Below, piece by piece: positions 1-8,247 of a stretch of DNA of 10,585 bases. Every line of letters begins with the position of its first letter. Positions within the stretch are counted from its first letter, which is position 1. The notes under the pieces were generated by a model that saw nothing but the letters and a program-made list of their open reading frames with translations, was not told where the DNA came from and ran no database searches. Source of the DNA: Phycisphaerales bacterium UBA3158 (GTDB lineage Bacteria > Planctomycetota > Phycisphaerae > Phycisphaerales > SM1A02); contig DEYM01000139.1 of assembly GCA_002364555.1 (NCBI GenBank), positions 1 through 10,585 on the forward strand, given 5' to 3'. Position numbers and translations under genes: made by a program.

Positions 1-828
1 ATCGGACGTGTGCGTCTTGCAGACCGGCGATGCATCTCCATGATCGAGATTGTGGTTGCGGCAGGTCATCGAGTCGATCATTCCACCACGCAGGTAGACC
101 TGCATGGAGCGATCCCATGGCTGCGCGTTGAAGTCTCCGAGAATCGCGATGTTCCGATCGGGATCCTTCTTGAGCATGGCCGCCACGTATTCCATCACCT
201 GAAGCGCCTCCGCCTCACGATGCCATCTGCTGCGACCTGACTTGTGGTGCATGACGAACAGGGTCAGTTCATATCCCTCGGGCGTCTTGACGGTGGCGCA
301 CAGCGGACTTCTCTGGAAACGGATGTTCGTCTTGTCCGCCGGGACCTCGTCCCATCCACCACCGACACGCTTGACCCGATCCAGATTGGCACTCGTCCAG
401 GTCTTGACGTCTCGAATCGGAAAACGACTCAGGAGACTCTGCTCGACACCGCGGTAGTAGCCGACATCCTCGGAGGCGATGTAGTCGTATCCCATGTCGG
501 CGAGATAATTGTCCCGGAACCAGGTGATCGCCTCCTTGGATTCGACTTCCTGGAGTGCGAGCACATCCGCATCGACCGCTCTGATGACATCGGCCAGCGT
601 TCGGCAACGCTCGTCCGTCGTCGGGCCGGGGTTGTCACCGAAGTCGTCGTATTCACCCTGGAGTCGTGGATCATCGGTCTGATCGAAGAAGTTCAGGACG
701 TTGTAGGACGCGAGCCGGATGGTCCCATCCAGACGCGGCATCGGTTCACTCAGCCCGAACCGTTGATTGGGAGAAGCCGCCAGCAGCACTGTCACGATGA
801 GGGGAATGATGTTGAACATGCCCGTCAT
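1..828 (-). CDS. Secreted endonuclease/exonuclease/phosphatase-fold protein (3' end cut by window edge)
   Basis: Reading leftward from 828, the frame is open for 276 codons to the window edge, so the C terminus is missing. The N terminus (residues 4-18) is a hydrophobic signal segment, followed by AASP, so the protein is probably exported. The endonuclease/exonuclease/phosphatase (EEP) superfamily core is clear. It has SYNVLNFF at 41-48 (active-site Asn), LQEVES at 92-97 (metal-binding Glu94), SRFPI at 134-138, HHKS at 194-197 and GDFNAQPWD at 230-238 (Asp231 and Asn233). The usual C-terminal SDHxP motif would lie beyond the edge. EEP enzymes are Mg-dependent phosphodiesterases or phosphomonoesterases; the secreted bacterial ones are often annotated as extracellular nucleases, but the substrate cannot be read here. 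The start lies 61 bases after the icd stop on the same strand, so co-transcription is likely. An in-frame ATG at 870 is an alternative start that would add a 14-residue polar extension. Neither start has a clear Shine-Dalgarno; 828 was chosen because it puts the signal segment at the N terminus. Confidence 0.88.
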   Translation of the reverse strand, partial: MTGMFNIIPLIVTVLLAASPNQRFGLSEPMPRLDGTIRLASYNVLNFFDQTDDPRLQGEYDDFGDNPGPTTDERCRTLADVIRAVDADVLALQEVESKEAITWFRDNYLADMGYDYIASEDVGYYRGVEQSLLSRFPIRDVKTWTSANLDRVKRVGGGWDEVPADKTNIRFQRSPLCATVKTPEGYELTLFVMHHKSGRSRWHREAEALQVMEYVAAMLKKDPDRNIAILGDFNAQPWDRSMQVYLRGGMIDSMTCRNHNLDHGDASPVCKTHTSD

Positions 829-889
829 GGTAGCCGCTGAAACCACGGGATCCGCCGACGGACTGCTCATTCCCGTTCAGGAAACTCGT

Positions 890-3127
<2,238 letters not shown>

Positions 3128-3136
3128 CTCGTAAGT

Positions 3137-3142
3137 CACCTT
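3137..3142 (-). promoter_or_regulatory. Shine-Dalgarno deciding the icd start
   Basis: AAGGTG on the minus strand, 9 bases before the ATG at 3127. It favours that start over the two upstream in-frame ATGs (3148 and 3175), which would add N-terminal residues not seen in typical monomeric IDHs. Confidence 0.5.
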
Positions 3143-3202
3143 ATCCATCAGAAGCGATTGCCCGGAGCACACCACGTGCAGCCGGACTGGATCGAGACCC
3201 CG

Positions 3203-3211
3203 ATTCTAGCA
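3203..3211 (-). promoter_or_regulatory. Candidate extended -10 promoter for icd
   Basis: The minus strand reads TGCTAGAAT, an extended -10 (TGn plus TAGAAT, 5 of 6 to the sigma-70 consensus). No good -35 is seen 15-18 bases upstream, which fits an extended -10 promoter. Transcription would start near 3196, giving a leader of about 70 bases before the icd ATG. It is the only clear sigma-70-like box between the two divergent genes in this orientation. This is inference from motif alone. Confidence 0.38.
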
Positions 3212-3237
3212 GCAAAAAACATACTAAAAGGACCCCT

Positions 3238-3267
3238 CGGACACTTCTGGATCAGGTCCAGTAGAAT
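3238..3267 (+). promoter_or_regulatory. Candidate sigma-70-like promoter for the Cys-rich lipoprotein
   Basis: CGGACA (3238-3243, 4 of 6 to TTGACA) and TAGAAT (3262-3267, 5 of 6 to TATAAT) are separated by 18 bases. Transcription would begin near 3274, leaving a short leader of about 26 bases that contains the AGGAG ribosome site. It is divergent from, and does not overlap, the icd promoter candidate. Motif-based only. Confidence 0.4.
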
Positions 3268-3286
3268 ATTTCCGGTCATTCATTCC

Positions 3287-3291
3287 AGGAG
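3287..3291 (+). promoter_or_regulatory. Shine-Dalgarno of the Cys-rich lipoprotein
   Basis: A perfect AGGAG, 8 bases before the ATG at 3300. It supports the reality and the start of this small gene. Confidence 0.7.
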
Positions 3292-3299
3292 CCAGACCC

Positions 3300-3626
3300 A
3301 TGAATCGTATTCTCTGCACAGGCCTCTTCATCGCCGCCCTTGCACTGCTCGGTGGTTGCCAGTCGACCCAGACAGCAAATGTATGCAAATGCGATCCATG
3401 CACCTGCGGCACGCCCTGCCCATGCACCGCCAAGCAGGCAAGCCTTGGAACCATGAATGGCGTCTGCCCCGTCTCTGGACGACCCGTTGGGCAGAACGCT
3501 CCCAGCAGTGAATGGAATGGGACCCAGGTTGGTTTCTGCTGCGGTGGCTGCAAGACTCGATTCGATGGCATGACTGCCCAGGATCAGACGACCATGATGA
3601 ACGACATGAACGTCGATCAATCCTGA
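3300..3626 (+). CDS. Small cysteine-rich lipoprotein with YHS-like metal-binding motif
   Basis: A 108-residue protein. The first 19 residues form a lipoprotein signal peptide ending in LLGGC, so Cys20 should be lipidated and the protein anchored in an envelope membrane. The mature part has two cysteine blocks. The first, residues 29-42, has the spacing C-x-C-xx-C-x-C-xxx-C-x-C and resembles a metallothionein-like cluster. The second, residues 54-88, runs GVCPVSGRPV ... GFCCGGCKTRF and resembles the YHS/TRASH-type motif (CPVSG, then FCCxxC) found with copper and other heavy-metal proteins. With 12 cysteines in 108 residues, metal binding or metal sensing at the envelope is the natural inference, but the metal is unknown. 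The start has a strong AGGAG site and a promoter candidate upstream. The gene stands alone, divergent from icd and convergent with the next gene, with no metal transporter nearby. Its reality is well supported; its function is inferred. Confidence 0.85.
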   Translation: MNRILCTGLFIAALALLGGCQSTQTANVCKCDPCTCGTPCPCTAKQASLGTMNGVCPVSGRPVGQNAPSSEWNGTQVGFCCGGCKTRFDGMTAQDQTTMMNDMNVDQS

Positions 3627-3707
3627 ACGGACCGGAACGGCACCTGCCTCATGAACTCTGTCGAATTCGCGACCGGGCAATCCATCACAGGCCCAGGTGC
3701 GAATGGT

Positions 3708-4178
3708 TCACTGCGCGAGATCACCCTGCAACGCGATCCCCTGCAGCATGACTGCGGATGATTTCACGACCGGTGTTCGATCGACGTATTGGTACCCGCC
3801 GATCTGGATCTGATGCCAGAGATTCGAACGCACGATCGTGAATGGATTCGAGAAGAACCCGTTGGAAACCAGCGGCCCGTTCAACGATGTGGAGAGTCGG
3901 GTGAAGAGGCGTTCGGGCACCATGGATGTCGGGCCATGGGAAGCGTCGCTGCAGGCATCGTTCCAGGCTCCCATCAGTTGAAGATCATGAATGGCGAATG
4001 TCGCCTCGTATCGATCCAGCAGTTCCAGGGAACCACGGGTGAAGGTACGTTCAGGAATGGATTCGCCTGTGAAGCCCGGCGCATGGCTGGGCATGATCAG
4101 ATCCGCGCTGGATGCGGAGAGCCACCCACAGCACAGCCATGCCAGCAAGACGAAAGATGACCCACATATGCCGCGCAT
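3708..4178 (-). CDS. Secreted protein of unknown function
   Basis: A 156-residue protein that I do not recognise. The N terminus is a textbook signal peptide: a charged start (MRG), a hydrophobic core at about residues 8-20 and a likely cleavage after SASSA at about residue 25. The mature part of about 130 residues has no membrane segment, no repeats and only one cysteine, so disulfide bonding within the chain is not expected. It contains several aromatic and Asn-rich stretches (for example SNGFFSNPF and IGGYQYVDR) consistent with a beta-rich fold. The start is supported by AGGAG (4185-4189) with a 6-base spacer. The gene is convergent with the Cys-rich lipoprotein gene (81 bases between the stops) and is preceded by a long gene-free stretch, so it is probably monocistronic. 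The ribosome site and signal peptide make it a likely real gene; no function can be assigned. Confidence 0.72.
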   Translation of the reverse strand: MRGICGSSFVLLAWLCCGWLSASSADLIMPSHAPGFTGESIPERTFTRGSLELLDRYEATFAIHDLQLMGAWNDACSDASHGPTSMVPERLFTRLSTSLNGPLVSNGFFSNPFTIVRSNLWHQIQIGGYQYVDRTPVVKSSAVMLQGIALQGDLAQ

Positions 4179-4184
4179 ACGCCG

Positions 4185-4189
4185 CTCCT
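4185..4189 (-). promoter_or_regulatory. Shine-Dalgarno of the orphan secreted protein
   Basis: AGGAG on the minus strand, 6 bases before the ATG at 4178. It is one of the two strongest ribosome sites in the window and supports this otherwise unrecognised gene. Confidence 0.65.
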
Positions 4190-4344
4190 GAACCCCCCGT
4201 CGATCAATAGAACCACCAACTCTCGCATCGAAACCCGAGAGATACGGATCTACTCAAGGTCGGGAAGAGCGTGTCGCAAACATCATCAATTGCAAGCAAA
4301 CGTGGTTGCCCGGAAACACTTGAGAGAGGCGAGGGCCTGTACCG

Positions 4345-4372
4345 GATGAACCAGTGGTGAATTGGTTTCATC
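4345..4372. repeat. Imperfect inverted repeat (hairpin or operator-like)
   Basis: GATGAACCA (4345-4353) pairs with TGGTTTCATC (4363-4372), giving 9 base pairs with one bulged base and a 9-base loop. There is no T-run on either side, so it is not an intrinsic terminator. It could be an RNA hairpin in the leader of the PSCyt1 operon or a dyad operator; it could also be chance. Confidence 0.4.
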
Positions 4373-4477
4373 AATGCATGGAACAGACAACATCGCCGGA
4401 CGAGATCCAAACAGGCGACCGGTCTCATTTACAGAGTGAGCATACGCCGACCTTCTGCAAAGTAAACCAACAATCAG

Positions 4478-4511
4478 AAAAAGTGGCCATGCTCTGTTCG
4501 GCCCATGGCCA
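4478..4511 (-). terminator. Candidate intrinsic terminator facing left
   Basis: TGGCCATG (4484-4491) and CATGGCCA (4504-4511) form a perfect 8-base-pair stem with a 12-base loop. On the minus strand the stem is followed by one C and then TTTTT (4482-4478), the layout of a Rho-independent terminator. Facing left, it would stop transcripts entering from the antisense side of the PSCyt1 gene, or a short minus-strand RNA, before they reach the secreted-protein gene. On the plus strand there is no T-run, so there it would only be a leader hairpin. Confidence 0.42.
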
Positions 4512-4614
4512 ATCAAGGAAATGTGGCAACATGACTCTCCATTCGACAACAACCGGTGCCTGAGAACCCGTACCGTCCGCATCCGACCGGAATTGCTCTG
4601 ATACAGCATTGAAA

Positions 4615-7600
4615 ATGCGATACCGATTGAAAGGCCACGGTTTTAGAGGACAGCCAGCCGGCGAATCCTCCATGGTTGATACCATCGGGACCATGATCCT
4701 GGTGATGATCCAGATTCTGATTTTGCTCGAAGCGACGCCCATGAACCCGGACGTCGACAATGCCACCATCCACTATGGACGTGACATACGTCCGATACTC
4801 TCCGACCGCTGCTTCCATTGTCATGGCCCGGACGATGAGGCCAGACAGGCATCGTTGAGACTGGATTTACCTGAATCCGCCACGACCACCAATGGACGAC
4901 GACAAGCCATCGTTCCAGGAGATGCCGCTGCCTCTGCCGTCTGGCAGCGAATCAGTTCGCTTGATCCCAACGACCAGATGCCTCCACCGGATAGCGGCAA
5001 GCACCGGCTTGATGAACGGGAGAGGGAACTGATCCGGCAATGGATCGAGGAAGGCGCCATCTACGAGGCCCACTGGTCGTTCGAACCACTCGTCAAACCG
5101 CAGGTTCCGGAGCTGAAGGAAGATCGTTGGAGCCGAAACGAAATCGATCGCTTCATCCTGCAGGCCGCCAGCCGTAATGGATATGTCCCGAATGAGGAGG
5201 CGGATCGAGCGACACTGGCTCGCAGGCTCTTTCTGGATCTGACAGGCCTGCCGCCATCCACGGATGAACTGAATGGGTTTCTGAATGACGAAAGAGCGGA
5301 TGCCTACGTCATTCTGGTGGATCGACTCCTCAACGAGGAACCCTATCGAACACGCTATGCGGAGAGAATGGCCACTCCATGGCTCGATCTTGCCCGCTAC
5401 GGCGACACGTCGGGTATCCACATGGACGCCGGGCGTTCCATATGGCCATGGCGAGACTGGGTCATCGAGGCCTATAGAAGAAACATGCCGTTCGATGAGT
5501 TCGTCATCGACCAGCTTGCCGGTGATCTCGTCGACCAGCCCACACCAGAGCAGATCATCGCCAGCGGTTTCAACCGGAATCATGTGACCAGTGACGAGGG
5601 TGGCGCCATCGACGACGAGTACCGTCTCATGTACGCCATTGACCGCACCAATACGGTGGGTTCGGTGTTCCTTGGAATGACCGTCGGCTGCGCACAGTGT
5701 CACGATCACAAATTCGATCCGATCTCGATCGATGAGTACTACAGCCTGCTGGCCTTCTTCAACAACAACGAGGAACCGGGGATCTACAGTCAGCTTCCGG
5801 ATCCGAATCGAGCCATGGAACCTGCCTATGAGATCGTCAGCGAAGAGGAGCGTGAACGCCTGGCGGAACTGGACGCCTATCTCAAGGGGATACTCGACAA
5901 GCAGGCGATGGTCGATCCCGATGAGCGTGAAGCCATCCAGGCCTTCCGCGGCGATGTGGTCGGATCGGGCAACTGGTTGTGGGAAACGGGACAGGTCGGC
6001 CATACGAGCAGCAGTCACGGCACACTGCTCAAGCTGCAGTCCGATGGCTCACTCCTGGCATCCGGCCCGGTACCCGATGTGGACGACTACGTGATAACGA
6101 TCTCGACCGATGCGACCGATCTTCGATCCTTCATGCTCGAGTTCATGGAGGACCCATCGCTGCCCAACGGACGCGTCGGAAGAGCAGCCAATGGAAATGC
6201 GATCATGAGTGGCCTCTCCGCTGAAATCGCCTCTTCGAAACATCCACAGAAGCGGCGGACTCTGGATCTCGCCTGGGCATGGGCCGATACCGAACAACCC
6301 GATGGCGACTTCAGGATCACCAATGTCCTTCGTCCGGATGATGGGCGCGTCTGGGCCATGGATACCCATCGAACTCCGGGCAACCGCGTCGCCATCTTCA
6401 CGACGGATGAACCGTTCGGATACGACGGCGGTTCCGATATCACGCTCACGCTCAACTTCCACTCCCCCTACCCGAGACATTCCCCCGGCCGCGTCAGGGC
6501 GATGCTGGGTCGTCCGAATAGGAAGGGCCTCGATCATCTTCCACCCACTCGGACGAACTGGTACATCGTGGGACCGTTCACGGAGGGTGATGAAGAGACG
6601 CATTACGAAACGGCCTATGGTCCCGAGGAATCCGGCCCGCTTCGATTCGACAGGAAGTACCTCGGTCAATCATGGCGTCATGCACCCGGCATGAAGGATG
6701 CCCAGGACGTGACTCTGGCTGCAGGTCCCGGGGCCGAATACGTGGGATGCGAAATCTACGCCTCGACCGCCAGAAACATGAACGTGTCCGTTGGCAGCGA
6801 CGATGGCATCATGGTCTACCGGAACGGGCAGCTTGTCCATGAGAATCGAATCAACCGAGGCCTCACACAGGGTCGTGATGAACTGGTTCTGGAACTTGAA
6901 CCGGGTCGAAACACGCTCGTGTACAAGATCGTCAACACCGGTGGTCCGGGGGGCATCTATCACGATTCGACTCCGCAATCCGACGAGTACCCCATCGACA
7001 CGCTTGCCTATGTGATCCCCGAGGACATCGCACCGGAACACTCGACAGCTGCGGCATCGATCGCCTGGAGAAGGAACTTCTCGCCTGGATACCTGAAGAC
7101 CCAGGCCAGCGCCGAGGCCGCCAGGGAACAGATCGCCGAACTCAAGACCGGCATTCCTCTGACCATGGTCATGAGGGAAAAGCAGGAGATAGAGCCAACC
7201 TACGTGATGATGAGGGGCGCCTACGATCAACCCGACCACGATCGTCCGGTCCAGAGAGGCGTGCCCGCCATACTGGGCTCGATTGAAATGGAGGGGACAC
7301 CCGATCGTGCCGATCTCGCCCGATGGCTGGTCGGTGACGAGAACCCGATTACGGCGAGAGTCACGATCAATCGAATCTGGGACATGCTGTTCGGGCGCGG
7401 TCTCGTCGATACGGTCGAGGACTTCGGCTATCAGGGGTCGTGGCCCACGCATCCTGAACTTCTTGACTGGCTGGCTGCCGATCTGAGATCGCACGACTGG
7501 AACATCCAGCATCTGCTCAGAACCATCGTGCTCAGTTCGACCTATCGCCAGTCCTCACGATCCCATCCACGCAACACCGGGGATAGCGGCAACCACTTCT

Positions 7601-8247
7601 ATCATCGGTATCCCAGACAACGGCTGACCGCCGAACAGATCAGGGATCAGGCACTGTTCATCTCCGGGCTCCTGATCGAGAAGATCGGGGGACCGGGCGT
7701 GAAGCCCTATCAACCCGAGGGGCTGTGGCAGGAAGTCGCCATGCAGCAATCCAACACGAGATACTTCGAACGCGACATGGGCGACGATCTGTGGCGTAGA
7801 AGCCTCTACACCTACTGGAAAAGAGCCGCCCCACCACCCTCCATGGTGGCTTTCGATGCACCGACGCGTGAATACTGCGCACCCAGGCGAATGAACACCA
7901 ATACGCCGTTGCAGGCACTGGTCCTCTGGAACGATCCCCAGTTCGTGGAAGCCGCGCGTGTCACCGCGGAACGAATCATTCTCTCCTCGGGCAACGATCA
8001 TGAGAGAGTCTCACTCCTGTTCAGATCCTGCACGGGCTCGGAACCGGAACCGGATCTGACGAAGGCGATGATCCAGACGCTTGGAGAATTCCGCTCCAGA
8101 TTCGAAGTAGACTCGAACAGCGCCCGGAGCCTGATATCCGTCGGGGATACGCCCGTCAACGAGACGCTGAAGGCCGACGAGGTGGCCGCCTGGACCATGC
8201 TGGTCAACGCCGTGCTTTCAAGCGACGCCGTGATCGTCAAGGATTGA
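4615..8247 (+). CDS. PSCyt1-DUF1549-DUF1553 cytochrome-c-like envelope protein
   Basis: A 1210-residue member of the large planctomycete surface cytochrome family. An N-terminal hydrophobic segment (about 26-39) after a basic stretch suggests export. The PSCyt1 domain follows (about 55-155), with haem motif CFHCH (66-70), HGPD and a downstream MPPP (122-125). DUF1549 spans about 172-385 and contains a second haem-like motif, CAQCH (359-363), in GCAQCHDHKFDP. The middle (about 440-900) holds beta-rich, lectin- or PA14-like segments, including WYIVGPF near 648 and GSDDGIMVYRNG near 728. DUF1553 occupies about 910-1180, with RVTINRIW, RLTAEQIRDQAL and MNTNTPLQAL. The family is predicted to bind haem covalently and to act in the envelope, perhaps in redox steps of polysaccharide use, but no reaction is established. 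The ATG at 4615 keeps a basic n-region; a TTG at 4609 and an ATG at 4672 are alternatives, and none has a good ribosome site. The stop abuts the DUF1501 start, forming a two-gene operon. Confidence 0.95.
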   Translation: MRYRLKGHGFRGQPAGESSMVDTIGTMILVMIQILILLEATPMNPDVDNATIHYGRDIRPILSDRCFHCHGPDDEARQASLRLDLPESATTTNGRRQAIVPGDAAASAVWQRISSLDPNDQMPPPDSGKHRLDERERELIRQWIEEGAIYEAHWSFEPLVKPQVPELKEDRWSRNEIDRFILQAASRNGYVPNEEADRATLARRLFLDLTGLPPSTDELNGFLNDERADAYVILVDRLLNEEPYRTRYAERMATPWLDLARYGDTSGIHMDAGRSIWPWRDWVIEAYRRNMPFDEFVIDQLAGDLVDQPTPEQIIASGFNRNHVTSDEGGAIDDEYRLMYAIDRTNTVGSVFLGMTVGCAQCHDHKFDPISIDEYYSLLAFFNNNEEPGIYSQLPDPNRAMEPAYEIVSEEERERLAELDAYLKGILDKQAMVDPDEREAIQAFRGDVVGSGNWLWETGQVGHTSSSHGTLLKLQSDGSLLASGPVPDVDDYVITISTDATDLRSFMLEFMEDPSLPNGRVGRAANGNAIMSGLSAEIASSKHPQKRRTLDLAWAWADTEQPDGDFRITNVLRPDDGRVWAMDTHRTPGNRVAIFTTDEPFGYDGGSDITLTLNFHSPYPRHSPGRVRAMLGRPNRKGLDHLPPTRTNWYIVGPFTEGDEETHYETAYGPEESGPLRFDRKYLGQSWRHAPGMKDAQDVTLAAGPGAEYVGCEIYASTARNMNVSVGSDDGIMVYRNGQLVHENRINRGLTQGRDELVLELEPGRNTLVYKIVNTGGPGGIYHDSTPQSDEYPIDTLAYVIPEDIAPEHSTAAASIAWRRNFSPGYLKTQASAEAAREQIAELKTGIPLTMVMREKQEIEPTYVMMRGAYDQPDHDRPVQRGVPAILGSIEMEGTPDRADLARWLVGDENPITARVTINRIWDMLFGRGLVDTVEDFGYQGSWPTHPELLDWLAADLRSHDWNIQHLLRTIVLSSTYRQSSRSHPRNTGDSGNHFYHRYPRQRLTAEQIRDQALFISGLLIEKIGGPGVKPYQPEGLWQEVAMQQSNTRYFERDMGDDLWRRSLYTYWKRAAPPPSMVAFDAPTREYCAPRRMNTNTPLQALVLWNDPQFVEAARVTAERIILSSGNDHERVSLLFRSCTGSEPEPDLTKAMIQTLGEFRSRFEVDSNSARSLISVGDTPVNETLKADEVAAWTMLVNAVLSSDAVIVKD
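8239..8243 (+). promoter_or_regulatory. Shine-Dalgarno of the DUF1501 gene
   Basis: AAGGA lies inside the last codons of the PSCyt1 gene. It sits 4 bases before the ATG at 8248 and 7 bases before the ATG at 8251, so the second ATG has the better spacing. Its position within the upstream gene indicates translational coupling. Confidence 0.5.

Larger units (their letters stand above)
4190..4614. other. Gene-free leader region between divergent genes
   Basis: About 425 bases lie between the ribosome site of the leftward secreted-protein gene and the start of the rightward PSCyt1 gene. Small open frames here have no recognisable protein character and no good ribosome sites. The region must hold promoters in both directions, but I could not pick any convincing -35/-10 pair. 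Two hairpins are visible and are listed separately (4345-4372 and 4478-4511). No tRNA, known riboswitch or repeat array was recognised. Confidence 0.6.

Noticed and set aside
244..840. Plus-strand frame over the left end
   Set aside because: It is antisense to the EEP-fold protein, whose catalytic motifs (LQEVES, GDFNAQPWD) are clear on the minus strand.
3276..3680. 134-codon minus-strand frame opposite the Cys-rich lipoprotein
   Set aside because: The plus-strand gene has a lipobox, patterned cysteines and AGGAG; this frame has none of these.
3640..3700. GCACCTG/CAGGTGC inverted repeat between the two convergent stops, considered as a bidirectional terminator
   Set aside because: The arms are only 7 bp with a loop of about 47 bases, and no T-run follows on either strand. 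Too weak to call.
4286..4609. Small open frames in the 4190-4614 leader on both strands, including a 69-codon plus frame at 4354-4563
   Set aside because: There are no ribosome sites, no signal peptide or domain, and unremarkable composition. They are most likely chance frames in non-coding DNA.
4867..6018. 383-codon minus-strand frame inside the PSCyt1 gene
   Set aside because: It is antisense to the conserved PSCyt1 and DUF1549 domains, with no family signature.
6670..7512. 280-codon minus-strand frame inside the PSCyt1 gene
   Set aside because: It is a shadow of the PA14-like and DUF1553 coding sequence, with no independent support.
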